A stretch of 40,142 bases of DNA from Truepera sp. Its GTDB lineage: Bacteria > Deinococcota > Deinococci > Deinococcales > Trueperaceae. Positions 23,104 through 31,325 of the stretch are shown in pieces; within the stretch, counting starts at the first letter, position 1, and every line of letters begins with the position of its first letter. Location: positions 1 to 40,142 of the forward strand of contig JAGXSJ010000152.1 of NCBI GenBank assembly GCA_018333895.1, in the 5' to 3' direction. Under the pieces are notes generated by a model. It searched no databases and was not told where the DNA came from. It was given only the letters and a program-made list of their open reading frames with translations. A program made the translations under genes and the position numbers.

Positions 23104-25128
23104 ATGGCTGCGCCTGTCGTATCCATTATCGTGCCATATTACAATCATGGTCGTCATCTTCACCAGACCATTTCCTCTGCACTCCGGGCTACAAAGGCGG
23201 ATGTTGAAATCATTGTAGTGAACGACGGCAGCAAAGAACCGAAGGCGGGCACATATTTGGACTGGATCAAAAGACTATCGCCAACAGTAAAGGTGCTATC
23301 CAATAAGAACGGCGGCCTTTCCGCGGCCCGAAACGCGGGGTTATCAATCGCGTCCGGAATGTATATTCAGTTTCTAGACAGTGACGACTTGCTTATACCC
23401 GGGAAGATAGACTTGCAGATCGCGCAGCTTCAGAGCCAACCGCGCCTCGACATTTCAATAACGAACTATCTTCTCTGCGACGAGGAAGCGACTCATTTCT
23501 GGCGTGACGGTGACTCGATAACTCCCTTCAGTTGTACGCTGGAGGACTTTCTGTTCCGATGGGAGCGAGGCTTTTCGATTCCGATACACTGCGCCGTGTT
23601 CAGACGCGAGGTGTTCAATAACGCTATGTTCGATACATCAATCACGGGAAAAGAAGATTGGGTTTTCTGGTGTATGCAAGCCCATGCGGGCGCGTTTTTC
23701 GGTTACCTGCCGGTTTACGGTGCCGTCTATCGCCAACATAACAGCGGGATGTCCAAATCCTTTAAATCCATGGGAGACAGCTGGCTCTCGGCGGCGCGCC
23801 TAATTGAGCGGCACATTGGAGGCAAGTTTCCAGATTTTCCGGGAGCGTGCGAGTCGTGGCACGAAAGTTTTTACAGGCCAGCGATCAAGAATCAGCAAGC
23901 CGAGCGTACAGTGCATAAGCCATCCGGCGTCTTTAAGTCTCCAGCGCTTGACCGGGACGCATTTTTCGACCACGACTGGATCGCAGGCGTTCCAAACTTG
24001 CGCCGCGCTCCGCCTCTATCGCCCTCCATATCCATCATAGTTCCGGTATTTAATCACTTTGAATATCTCCATGAGTGTCTGTCATCTTTGGCCGCAGAGT
24101 CCGCGAACAGCGGAGGCGAACTTGTCATTATCGATGATGCATCCACTGACTCCCGAGTTTGGCCGCTGCTCAAGGCTTTTGCAGGTCGCGTTTCAGGAGT
24201 ATGCATCCATCGGAATGAACGTAACCTTGGCATTTCCAATAGTCAGAACATTGCAGCGAACCTCGCCTCCGGGGACTACCTTGCGTTCGTAGACTGTGAT
24301 GACAGTCTGCATGAGGGCGCGCTCGCTCAAGTAACGGCATCGCTCATATCCGAAACCGATTACTTGTTTACAGATAGAGAGGATATCGCCGAGAATGGCG
24401 CACGGATCAGGATTGCCCGCTACGGGGGTTATGACTTCCTCGTTCCAAGCGGATCAATCTCGTCGGATCTCGTCGACGGCATGGTGGCATCCCATTTGAA
24501 AGTGATCCGTCGAAGCGCGTACATAGAGTTGGGCGGATGCGACCCCGAGTTTGAAGGCGTTCAAGATTGGGATCTCGCGTTGCGCTTTGCTGCTGCTGGC
24601 AAGAGGTTCCAGTATCTACCCAAAGCCATTTATAGACATCGCATCCATACAAACTCGGTTACCAGGGGCGATTCGGTACGACAGCTTTGGCTGACCAATC
24701 GAGTTCGGAGAAAGTATCTCTGCCACCAGATTCGTCGCGGGATTTCGACTATGGATGCTTGTCAGAGAGCACTGAGTGCTTGCGAAGCCATAATTCAAGG
24801 CAGAGCGCCTCACGACAACGACGTCCTAGTGATCAATGGTTTTTCGAGCCACCACTATTCGAACACGCTCAGAGGCGCGTGGGCAGAGGGTCGCGTATGC
24901 ATATACGCTCCTGCTGAGAAAGCCTCGTTACAAGAACTAAACCTTGTGCGTGAGTATAATTCATATTTTGATGCGATTATTGCACCCACGGAAGCGATCG
25001 CTGCCTGTCTGTTGGGCTATCTTTGGGATCAGGACATCCTTGTTTTATTGGGCGAACCTCGACCTTTCAGTCTTCCGCAACGGGCGGAGAGGCACCCAGA
25101 GGCACCCAACTCTGTAGAACTAGAGTGA
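23104..25128 (+). CDS. Dual GT2 glycosyltransferase with truncated GT-B-like tail
   Basis: The 674-residue protein contains two GT-A (family 2) domains. The first starts VVSIIVPYYNHGRHLHQTIS with DGSKEP and FLDSDDLL. The second, from about residue 300, starts SISIIVPVFNHFEYLHECLS with IDDASTDS and VDCDDSLHEGA. The tail (VLVINGFSSHHYSNTLRGAWAEG and on) resembles the start of a GT-B fold and then stops, suggesting a lost third domain. It probably adds two sugars to a surface glycan at the cytoplasmic face of the membrane. It starts 2 bp after the previous stop, so it is co-transcribed. It is AT-richer than neighbouring core genes. Confidence 0.88.
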   Translation: MAAPVVSIIVPYYNHGRHLHQTISSALRATKADVEIIVVNDGSKEPKAGTYLDWIKRLSPTVKVLSNKNGGLSAARNAGLSIASGMYIQFLDSDDLLIPGKIDLQIAQLQSQPRLDISITNYLLCDEEATHFWRDGDSITPFSCTLEDFLFRWERGFSIPIHCAVFRREVFNNAMFDTSITGKEDWVFWCMQAHAGAFFGYLPVYGAVYRQHNSGMSKSFKSMGDSWLSAARLIERHIGGKFPDFPGACESWHESFYRPAIKNQQAERTVHKPSGVFKSPALDRDAFFDHDWIAGVPNLRRAPPLSPSISIIVPVFNHFEYLHECLSSLAAESANSGGELVIIDDASTDSRVWPLLKAFAGRVSGVCIHRNERNLGISNSQNIAANLASGDYLAFVDCDDSLHEGALAQVTASLISETDYLFTDREDIAENGARIRIARYGGYDFLVPSGSISSDLVDGMVASHLKVIRRSAYIELGGCDPEFEGVQDWDLALRFAAAGKRFQYLPKAIYRHRIHTNSVTRGDSVRQLWLTNRVRRKYLCHQIRRGISTMDACQRALSACEAIIQGRAPHDNDVLVINGFSSHHYSNTLRGAWAEGRVCIYAPAEKASLQELNLVREYNSYFDAIIAPTEAIAACLLGYLWDQDILVLLGEPRPFSLPQRAERHPEAPNSVELE

Positions 25129-25134
25129 TCGCAA

Positions 25135-25524
25135 ATGGCTATTCTAATCACCGTCGCGGGTGCCTCTCGACGTCATACAGGCTGTGGATCCTGCGCGAGG
25201 CCGGCATACTTGGCCGAGGCCGGCGGTATCGGCACGCAGTTCCTGCTGCACACCTACTTTGTTTATCGCGTGCCGCCGACTGCTGCGCGTTTAGGCGGTT
25301 ATCCGGTCAAATACCTGTTGCTTTACGGCTTTGGGGCGGTGCTGTTGCATACCTTGGTCGATGTGGTTGGTATTGATGCGAGGGTGGCTGCCTTGGGTGT
25401 AATTATTGCATCGATCCCGGTCGGCTTCCTGTTAACGCGCAATTCGCGGTATTTTGGTATGTTAAAGAATGAAAAACAGAAGGAAGAGGCAGTTATCGAT
25501 GATAAATCGACTTTACAGGGTTAA
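25135..25524 (+). pseudogene. GtrA-like membrane protein, 5' truncated
   Basis: The frame holds the second half of a GtrA family protein: TQFLLHTYFVYRVPP (normally NFLLNRYWVFR) followed by two helices, YPVKYLLLYGFGAVLLHTLV and VAALGVIIASIPVGFLLTRN. The first two helices are replaced by an unrelated short N-terminus (ILITVAGASRRHTGCGSC). GtrA proteins move polyprenyl-linked sugars across the membrane. With only two helices the product is unlikely to function. It lies at a junction between two glycosyltransferase blocks. Confidence 0.68.
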
Positions 25525-25753
25525 GGCGGCGGCTGGCTGGCTGAGTGCTGCCGGAAAGGTAGTCCAGCTCCTTCGACGTGAAGGGATATTTGGCTTGCGG
25601 TGCAGATTGGCGCTGGACAAGGAGCTTTTTTCGTGGGCTAATTCAAAGCGGATTGGCCACTACGACATTTTGAATGACGAGGTGCGTGCGAAGATGCGCC
25701 ATACTGTCGAGTCTGACGTGGGATTGACCGTGGGGCTGCGTTTTGCGGGGTAG
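25499..25753 (+). pseudogene. Fragment of a glycosyltransferase linker region
   Basis: The 84-codon frame from ATG 25499 contains VVQLLRREGIFGLRCRLAL and HYDILNDEVRAKMR. It resembles the linker in the large fusion protein upstream (VLRVYRREGFAGIKVRAF, FFDIVNDTAIRQSF). The catalytic domain that should follow is missing: the frame ends in VGLRFAG, and the next gene starts 5 bp later. It is probably the stub of a former long glycosyltransferase. Confidence 0.55.
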
Positions 25754-25757
25754 CAAC

Positions 25758-26672
25758 GTGGAGCCACCCAGGGTTCAGGTCTTGCTGTCAACATATAACG
25801 GCCAGAAGTATTTGCAAGAGCAGATGGATAGCGTGTTGAATCAGGACTATCCTAACTTGGAAGTGCTTGTCCGGGATGATGGCTCAACCGATGGGACTTT
25901 GCAGCTGCTGGAAGGATACGAAAGCTTACCTAACGTTAAGGTACTGCGGGGAGAAAACCTGGGGGTGGTAAAGAGTTTTTTTGCCTTGCTGGAGAGTTCC
26001 TCACCCGGCGCAGAATATATCGCTTTTTGCGATCAGGACGATGTCTGGCTGCCGGGAAAGATTGCTGCTGCTGTCGCTAAACTTGAAGCTTTGGACAACG
26101 ACAAGCCGCTGCTCTATTGCTCACGGGTGGAGTTTGTGGATCGCCACCTCCACAGTTTGGGCTTCTCGAAGGCTCACAAAAAGCCTAGCTTCCGCAATGC
26201 GATAGTGGAGAACATCGCTACCGGCTGTACCATAGTGATCAACCGGGCCACCAGGGAGCTGGTCTTGAGCAGCCTGCCAAGGTGGGCCTTGATGCACGAC
26301 TGGTGGCTGTATCTGGTGGTGACGGCCTTGGGTGAGGTTGTTTACGACAGCCGGTCGTTGGTCAAGTACCGGCAACACGCGGCCAATGCCGTGGGCGGAA
26401 CGCCTCACTTCATCCCTGATTTTCTGCGCCGCCTTAAGCGGTTTCTGGCCCCACAAAACAGCAACTACCGCATTTCCGGCCAGGCGGGGGAGTTTCTCCG
26501 CTGTTTTGGGCCGCGCCTTGAGGGCCACAAGAAAGAGCTCCTGGTGCGCTTCCTGGACTCAAAAAAGGGCGCCATATCCCGTTTGCGGTATGCGCTAAGG
26601 CCCGAGGTGTACCGGCATTCGCTTTTTTATCATACCCTTTTGCGGCTGCTGATCGTTTTGGGCCGGTACTGA
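25758..26672 (+). CDS. GT2 glycosyltransferase (rhamnosyltransferase-like)
   Basis: The 304-residue protein starts VQVLLSTYNGQKYLQEQMDS. It has RDDGSTDGT, the metal-binding segment AFCDQDDVWLPGKI, and a later MHDWWLYLVVTALGEVVYD typical of the RgpB/WcaA-like group often annotated as rhamnosyltransferases. With rfbCAB in the same island, dTDP-rhamnose is a reasonable donor, but this is inferred. GTG 25758 is preferred (GGGG 7 nt upstream, at the conserved family start); a TTG at 25743 is also in frame. It closes the plus-strand glycan arm. Confidence 0.88.
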   Translation: MEPPRVQVLLSTYNGQKYLQEQMDSVLNQDYPNLEVLVRDDGSTDGTLQLLEGYESLPNVKVLRGENLGVVKSFFALLESSSPGAEYIAFCDQDDVWLPGKIAAAVAKLEALDNDKPLLYCSRVEFVDRHLHSLGFSKAHKKPSFRNAIVENIATGCTIVINRATRELVLSSLPRWALMHDWWLYLVVTALGEVVYDSRSLVKYRQHAANAVGGTPHFIPDFLRRLKRFLAPQNSNYRISGQAGEFLRCFGPRLEGHKKELLVRFLDSKKGAISRLRYALRPEVYRHSLFYHTLLRLLIVLGRY

Positions 26673-26980
26673 ACACGCCCCTAGGATGCCGTTTGAAAAG
26701 GGACCCACCCTCCTCACCGGAGCCGGAGTTTGGCAGTTCTAACATCGTATCTTCTCGCTCAGGACATCGTCCTTCCACGCCAACTGGAGTTGGAGGGAGC
26801 AAAATTGGTGCGCAAGCGCACCCTACAGGGGGGTTACTAATTTTGCGTTGCCCCAGGTCTTGAGGGCCAACCCTAGCCACTAGCTCACCGCTGCCGAGTT
26901 GATCAAACATACAGCTACTAATCCTCGAGGGCGTGCAGAAAACGGCTGCCCTGCTGACAGGGGCAAGATACCTGTCGCGC
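26673..26980. other. Intergenic region with palindromes between glycan arm and HEPN gene
   Basis: About 308 bp between convergent genes. It contains the perfect palindrome CCAACTGGAGTTGG (26780-26793) and GGTGCGCAAGCGCACC (26807-26822). The latter is nested between outer arms CAAAATT and AATTTTG and recurs at 32900-32915. No gene is convincing. Confidence 0.5.
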
Positions 26981-27406
26981 TCACCCTTCCCCTCCCGCGC
27001 GGCTCAGCCAACCCTCAGCCGCCTTCAAAATGACCTCGGCCTGGGCCAAAGCAGCCCCGGCCTCGCCCTGGGTATAGACCTCGGCAGGGGTGAGCTCGGC
27101 CAGGGCATCGGGATAGCGGGTGGGGATGTAGAGCTTATCCAGGGCCAAAGCCGCCTCCAGTAAGGAGGCGAAGCGTTCTTTGGCCCCCTCGGGCATCTCC
27201 CGCACCAGCCGCCCCAGCGAGGGCCCCCAGGGGTCGGCGTCCTGGAGCAGCCAGACGGCCTTCAGGGCTTTCTCTCCGGCTTGCTGGGCAAAAAAAGCGG
27301 CCTGGGCGTACTTGCCAGCGGCCACCAAGGCCCGAGCCGCCTCGAGGTCATCCCAGGCCTGACGAAGCCAGCGCCAGGCCTCACGCCGCTGTTTCTCCAC
27401 GCTCAT
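26981..27406 (-). CDS. HEPN-domain protein lacking histidine
   Basis: The 141-residue protein has the HEPN core AGKYAQAAFFAQQAGEKALKAVW and the later YIPTRYPD motif seen in this subfamily. It contains no His at all: the place where relatives usually have GHSL reads WGPSLGRL. The RX4-6H RNase motif is therefore absent, and the protein may be catalytically inactive or act by another route. It overlaps the upstream MNT gene by 26 bp and is coupled to it. It is GC-rich, unlike the MNT/HEPN pair at 19313. Confidence 0.85.
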   Translation of the reverse strand: MSVEKQRREAWRWLRQAWDDLEAARALVAAGKYAQAAFFAQQAGEKALKAVWLLQDADPWGPSLGRLVREMPEGAKERFASLLEAALALDKLYIPTRYPDALAELTPAEVYTQGEAGAALAQAEVILKAAEGWLSRAGGEG

Positions 27407-27716
27407 AAAGGAGCCTGGCCTCCTTCATCACGCCCCGCAAAAAGGGCAGTTCGCGCCGGTCCTGAAACTCCTCGGGGGTAAGAACCACCGGCTCTACCAC
27501 CACCGGCAGATCCCGCAGGGCCCACAGCACCCGACCGATGCGCTCCAAGTGCGGCAGGTCGGTCTCCCAGAGGACGAGGAGGTCCAGATCGGAGCGCCGG
27601 GTGGCCGCTCCCCGGGCGCGGGAGCCGAAGAGGTAGACTTGTCCTGAGCTTTGCCGAAGGGCCCGCCCCACGCCCAGGGTGCTCAAGCGTTCGGTGACGG
27701 TCTCGAGCCAGTCCAC
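27381..27716 (-). CDS. MNT-domain nucleotidyltransferase with in-frame repeat insertion
   Basis: The 111-residue protein has LFGSRARGAATRRSDLDLLVL, the MNT catalytic signature. GTG 27716 is the start: TAAGAT lies 6 nt upstream, fitting a leaderless mRNA, and a nearby ATG is out of frame. Residues about 20-26 (LRQSSGQ) are a translated copy of the dispersed repeat CCTTCGGCAAAGCTCAGG, inserted just before the catalytic strand. The pair partner is the HEPN gene it overlaps. Its first 126 bp, promoter included, are duplicated at 28671-28796. Confidence 0.85.
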   Translation of the reverse strand: MDWLETVTERLSTLGVGRALRQSSGQVYLFGSRARGAATRRSDLDLLVLWETDLPHLERIGRVLWALRDLPVVVEPVVLTPEEFQDRRELPFLRGVMKEARLLYERGETAA

Positions 27717-27722
27717 AGGGAC

Positions 27723-27728
27723 ATCTTA
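27723..27728 (-). promoter_or_regulatory. -10 box of MNT gene (leaderless, GTG start)
   Basis: TAAGAT on the minus strand, 6 nt from the GTG at 27716. The duplicated fragment preserves the same spacing with TAAAAT (28791-28796). Confidence 0.5.
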
Positions 27729-27746
27729 CCCTAACGGCAACCTGCT

Positions 27747-27920
27747 CAGGCTGGGCTCGAGCTTGCCTTCCACCCTCGGCTCGAACCGATCGACAACATC
27801 CCGCCGGCCGAGTTGGAGGTGATGTATGATCAGGCAGGCAAGTCCGGTCGCGGTGGCTGGACTCAGGTAATCTACCCTACGGAAAACCTGGGGCGGTTCG
27901 GCTTTGCCCAAAGGGGGTAG
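27747..27920 (+). pseudogene. C-terminal remnant of an IS3-type transposase
   Basis: In the frame through 27780 the sequence reads FHPRLEPIDNIPPAELEVMY and on to a TAG at 27918. It resembles the C-terminus of IS3-family OrfB (RRLLEPIGNIPPAEFEALYY). The rest of the transposase and both inverted repeats are missing. It lies between two MNT operons facing away from each other, suggesting an insertion sequence once mobilised or disrupted this stretch. Confidence 0.5.
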
Positions 27921-27925
27921 TCCAA

Positions 27926-28345
27926 ATGGATGGCCTAAAAGATGAACGGGAGCGAATTGCAGCCGGGGCTTCTTTGCCTGGGATAAGTGAAGAAGACATG
28001 GTGGTATATAAGGCCACCGCCCGGCAACGGATGGCACAAGATGAAAAAGAGCTGCTAGTAAGGCGGAAAAGGGCTTGGGAAACCGTGCGTTGGGCAGCCA
28101 AATTACTCAAGGAGGAGTTTGGCGCCCATCGGGTGGTGGTCTTTGGGTCCCTTCTTTGTTCAAAATGTTTTAATAAATGGTCCGATGTGGACATCGCTGC
28201 CTGGGGAATTAGCCCCACAGACACCTTCCGGGCCATGGGCGCGGTGATGGATCTGCGCGAGGATATTGAGATCAACCTGGTAGATATCGAGACTTGTCGC
28301 GCTACCCTGCGGGCAATAATCGAGCGTGAAGGGCAAGAGATATGA
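27926..28345 (+). CDS. MntA-like nucleotidyltransferase (antitoxin-type)
   Basis: The 139-residue protein is helical at the N-terminus (residues 1-65), followed by a nucleotidyltransferase domain with VVVFGSLL and WSDVDIAAWG, the GSx10-DxD pattern of MntA-type antitoxins. These AMPylate a HepT toxin in the best studied cases. Here the partner gene overlaps by 4 bp (ATGA) but is truncated, so this antitoxin may be an orphan. It starts 5 bp after the IS3-like remnant. Confidence 0.8.
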   Translation: MDGLKDERERIAAGASLPGISEEDMVVYKATARQRMAQDEKELLVRRKRAWETVRWAAKLLKEEFGAHRVVVFGSLLCSKCFNKWSDVDIAAWGISPTDTFRAMGAVMDLREDIEINLVDIETCRATLRAIIEREGQEI

Positions 28346-28668
28346 TTGAGTGCTATCTGGTAGTAGCTAGTCGTATCCGCCAAGAACTTACCGATCTGGA
28401 GAGGGTTGTAAGCCGGGCCGAGCAGGCCATGGGTTTGGCCCGGAATTCCACGGAGCATGACTTATATCTTGATTCGGTTGCGCTGAACTTGCACGACTTC
28501 TATGGTGGACTGGAACGCATTTTCCGTCACATTGCGACGGGTGTGGACCAGAGCCTGCCAGGCGGACCGGAGTGGCACCGTGCGCACAGAACTGCTACTC
28601 TTCGCTTATTTTTTGGAACAGGTGTAACGGGAAAAATAAAAACAAAGCGACGCACGCAATTATCTTAA
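28342..28668 (+). pseudogene. HepT-like HEPN toxin, C-terminally truncated
   Basis: Residues 1-85 match the HepT-like HEPN family (LYLDSVALNLHDFYGGLERIF, then GVDQSLPGGPEWHRA). Family members continue for about 60 residues to a C-terminal helix with the catalytic R-x4-H-type motif. Here the frame changes to unrelated TLRLFFGTGVTGKIKTKRRT and stops. The break abuts the duplicated MNT fragment that begins at 28671, so the deletion and the duplication look like one rearrangement. The remaining protein should lack RNase activity. Confidence 0.78.
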
Positions 28669-28784
28669 CTGGCCGCTCCCCGGGCGCGGGAGCCGAAGAG
28701 GTAGACTTGTCCTGAGCTTTGCCGAAGGGCCCGCCCCACGCCCAGGGTGCTCAAGCGTTCCGTTATGGTCTTTGGCCAGTCCAC
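28665..28784 (-). pseudogene. Duplicated 5' end of the MNT gene
   Basis: From GTG 28784 the frame encodes 39 residues, VDWPKTITERLSTLGVG and on to YLFGSRARGAAS, then TAA. Bases 28671-28796 align without gaps to 27603-27728. The first 90 positions are identical; nine differences fall in the last 37 bp, around the start codon and promoter. The catalytic Asp residues are lost. The fragment's TAAAAT box overlaps the stop codon of rfbC. Confidence 0.9.
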
Positions 28785-28793
28785 AGGAGCATT

Positions 28794-29372
28794 TTACACT
28801 TGGGCCGAGGGGGCCGCTCCTTCGTAGCGCGGCAGCCGCTCCGCCGGGAGCTCTTTGAGCCTGGGGTAGCTCCGGTCTTTGGCTGACAGCAGAGGGTTGC
28901 CGCTAGGCCAGGCGATAGCGAGGTCGGGATCATCCCAGGCGATGCCGGCTTCAGCCTGGGGATTATAAAAATCGGTACACTTGTAGGCGAACAGGGCGCT
29001 CTCGCTGGTGACGCAAAAACCGTGAGCAAACCCTTCGGGAATATAGAGCTGGCGCTTGTTGTCAGCTGACAGGGTGACCCCCACCCACCGGCCAAAGGTC
29101 GGCGAGCCGCCCCGGATGTCCACCGCCACATCGAACACCTCGCCCTGCAAAACGAAGACCAGCTTCCCTTGGCCATGAGGATGCTGAAAGTGCAGGCCGC
29201 GCAAAGTGCCTTTCCTCGAAAAAGAGAGGTTGTCCTGGACGAATAGGGTGGGCAGGCCGGCAGCGGCGTAGCGCTGTTGGTGCCAGGTTTCCAGGAAGAA
29301 GCCGCGGTCATCGCTAAACACTGAGGGCTCGAGCAAGAGCACCTCCGGCAGCTCGGTCGGTCTTACTTTCAT
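28794..29372 (-). CDS. rfbC: dTDP-4-dehydrorhamnose 3,5-epimerase
   Basis: The 192-residue cupin protein has [13 protein letters not shown], the catalytic His in [11 protein letters not shown], and [10 protein letters not shown]. It epimerises dTDP-4-keto-6-deoxyglucose at C3 and C5, the third step of dTDP-L-rhamnose synthesis. The tail after residue 170 ([19 protein letters not shown]) is the normal end. It overlaps rfbA by 4 bp at its start, so the order rfbB-rfbA-rfbC is one operon. A 29-bp piece of this gene recurs at 33436-33464. No rfbD reductase gene is in the window. Confidence 0.95.
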   Translation of the reverse strand: MKVRPTELPEVLLLEPSVFSDDRGFFLETWHQQRYAAAGLPTLFVQDNLSFSRKGTLRGLHFQHPHGQGKLVFVLQGEVFDVAVDIRGGSPTFGRWVGVTLSADNKRQLYIPEGFAHGFCVTSESALFAYKCTDFYNPQAEAGIAWDDPDLAIAWPSGNPLLSAKDRSYPRLKELPAERLPRYEGAAPSAQV

Positions 29373-30241
29373 GCCTGGCGGACCAAGTTCAACAGGTACT
29401 GGCCGTAGCCGTTCTTTTTCAAGGGCTCGGCCAGTTGCAGCAGCTGCTCAGTATCGATCAGCCCCAAGCGGTAGGCGATCTCCTCCGGACAGGCGATCCT
29501 TAGCCCCTGCCGCTGTTCGATGGTTTCGATAAAGTTGGCAGCCTGCAGCAGCGCCTCGGGGGTGCCGGTATCCAACCAGGCCACGCCGCGGCCCAGCTTT
29601 TCCACGCGCAGTTGGCCTTGCTGCAGATAGAGCCGGTTGAGGTCGGTGATCTCAAGTTCGCCCCGGGCGGAGGGTTTCAGGCTGGTGGCCAGCTCGACTA
29701 CCTGATGGTCGTAAAAATAGAGGCCGGTGACCGCGTAGTGGGACTTGGGCCGGGCCGGTTTTTCCTCCAGGCTCAACGCCCGGTCGTGCTCGTCAAACTC
29801 CACTACCCCGTAGCGCTCAGGCTCCCTTACCCAATAGGCAAAGACGGTAGCGCCCTCTTGGTGGGCGGCGGCGGCGCGCAACTGGCTCGGTAGGCCGTGG
29901 CCGTAGTAGATGTTGTCGCCTAGGATGAGGGCGCACGAATCGCCGCCGATGAAGTCGCGCCCGATGATAAAGGCCTGCGCTAACCCGTCCGGGCTGGGCT
30001 GCACCGCGTAGCGGATACTGATTCCCCATTGGCGGCCGTCTTGCAGCAGTTCTTGGAACAGGCGCTGGTCCTGCGGGGTGGTGATGACTAGGAGCTCGGT
30101 GATCCCGGCCAGCATCAAGATGCTGAGCGGATAATAGATCAAGGGCTTGTCGTAAACCGGCATCAACTGCTTGCTCACCACCCGGGTCAGCGGATAAAGC
30201 CGGGTGCCCGAGCCGCCGGCCAGGATAATCCCCTTATGCAC
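29369..30241 (-). CDS. rfbA: Glucose-1-phosphate thymidylyltransferase
   Basis: The 290-residue protein starts [20 protein letters not shown], the nucleotide-binding loop of RmlA, with [27 protein letters not shown] and the sugar-site segment [14 protein letters not shown]. It makes dTDP-glucose from dTTP and glucose-1-phosphate, the first step of the rhamnose pathway, and is usually feedback-inhibited by dTDP-rhamnose. It overlaps rfbB by 8 bp and rfbC by 4 bp. Confidence 0.97.
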   Translation of the reverse strand: MHKGIILAGGSGTRLYPLTRVVSKQLMPVYDKPLIYYPLSILMLAGITELLVITTPQDQRLFQELLQDGRQWGISIRYAVQPSPDGLAQAFIIGRDFIGGDSCALILGDNIYYGHGLPSQLRAAAAHQEGATVFAYWVREPERYGVVEFDEHDRALSLEEKPARPKSHYAVTGLYFYDHQVVELATSLKPSARGELEITDLNRLYLQQGQLRVEKLGRGVAWLDTGTPEALLQAANFIETIEQRQGLRIACPEEIAYRLGLIDTEQLLQLAEPLKKNGYGQYLLNLVRQA

Positions 30242-31301
30242 CGCTCACCACCCCCAAGCGCTCTCCCCGGTAGCTGCCGTTGCGCACCCGCTGGCACCAA
30301 GCCCGGTTTTCCAAATACCAGCGGATGGTTTTATGCAGGCCGGTGGCAAACGTCTCTTGCGGCACCCAGCCCAATTCGCGCTGGATCTTACCGGCGTCGA
30401 TGGCGTAGCGCCGGTCGTGGCCGGGGCGGTCTTCAACGAAGGTCAGGAGGGCGGCGTGGGGAAGAACCGGTGAAGTCGGCACTAACTCGTCCAGCAGAGC
30501 GCAAATCGTTTTTACCACCTCCAGATTGGTCTTCTCGCAGTGCCCGCCGATGTTGTACGTTTGGCCGGGGCGGCCGCCTTGAAGCACGCTTCTGATGGCC
30601 CGACAGTGGTCTTCCACGTAAAGCCAGTCCCGTACCTGCTGCCCATCACCATAAACCGGCAGCGGCTCGCCGGCCAAAGCTTTGACGATCATCAGGGGGA
30701 TCAGCTTCTCGGGAAACTGGTACGGGCCGTAGTTGTTGGAGCAGTTGGTGATGAGCACCGGCAGGCCGTAGGTATGGTGCCAGGCGCGCACCAGGTGGTC
30801 CGAGGCCGCTTTGGACGCGGCATAAGGGGAGGTCGGGCGGTAAGGGCTCTCTTCGGTGAAGTAGCCCTCAGGGCCGAGCGAGCCGTAGACCTCGTCGGTG
30901 GAGACCTGGAGGAAGCGGAAATCCCGGCGCCAGTCGGCGTCCAGGTCGTACCAATAAGACCGCGCCGCCTCTAGCAGCGCAAAGGTTCCGACGATGTTGG
31001 TCTCGATAAAGTCGGCCGGCCCATCGATGGAGCGGTCTACATGGGACTCGGCGGCGAAGTGTACTATCGCCTCCGGGCGATGGCTCGATAACAGGCTCTT
31101 AACTAAGGCTCTGTCCCCGATATCGCCGTTAACAAAGAGGTGATTAGGGTGGTCTCGCACGGCAGCCAAAGAGTCCAGGTTGCCGGCATAGGTGAGTCGG
31201 TCTAGGTTGATAAGCTTAAGGCCCGCTTCTTCCGCTAGGCACTGCCTGACAAAGTTGCTGCCGATAAAGCCGGCACCGCCGGTGACCAGCCAAGTCCTCA
31301 T
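30234..31301 (-). CDS. rfbB: dTDP-glucose 4,6-dehydratase
   Basis: The 355-residue short-chain dehydrogenase-like enzyme has the NAD-binding motif [15 protein letters not shown] at residues 6-20, [22 protein letters not shown], the catalytic [13 protein letters not shown] (YxxxK) and [17 protein letters not shown]. It converts dTDP-glucose to the 4-keto-6-deoxy sugar. ATG 31301 has AGGAGGT 4-5 nt upstream. It leads the rfbBAC operon. The gene before it is a HicB-like antitoxin ending only 24 bp upstream in the same direction, so the rhamnose genes may be read from TA promoters. Confidence 0.97.
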   Translation of the reverse strand: MRTWLVTGGAGFIGSNFVRQCLAEEAGLKLINLDRLTYAGNLDSLAAVRDHPNHLFVNGDIGDRALVKSLLSSHRPEAIVHFAAESHVDRSIDGPADFIETNIVGTFALLEAARSYWYDLDADWRRDFRFLQVSTDEVYGSLGPEGYFTEESPYRPTSPYAASKAASDHLVRAWHHTYGLPVLITNCSNNYGPYQFPEKLIPLMIVKALAGEPLPVYGDGQQVRDWLYVEDHCRAIRSVLQGGRPGQTYNIGGHCEKTNLEVVKTICALLDELVPTSPVLPHAALLTFVEDRPGHDRRYAIDAGKIQRELGWVPQETFATGLHKTIRWYLENRAWCQRVRNGSYRGERLGVVSGA

Positions 31302-31325
31302 AGTTACCTCCTGGCGAGCGTCGCT

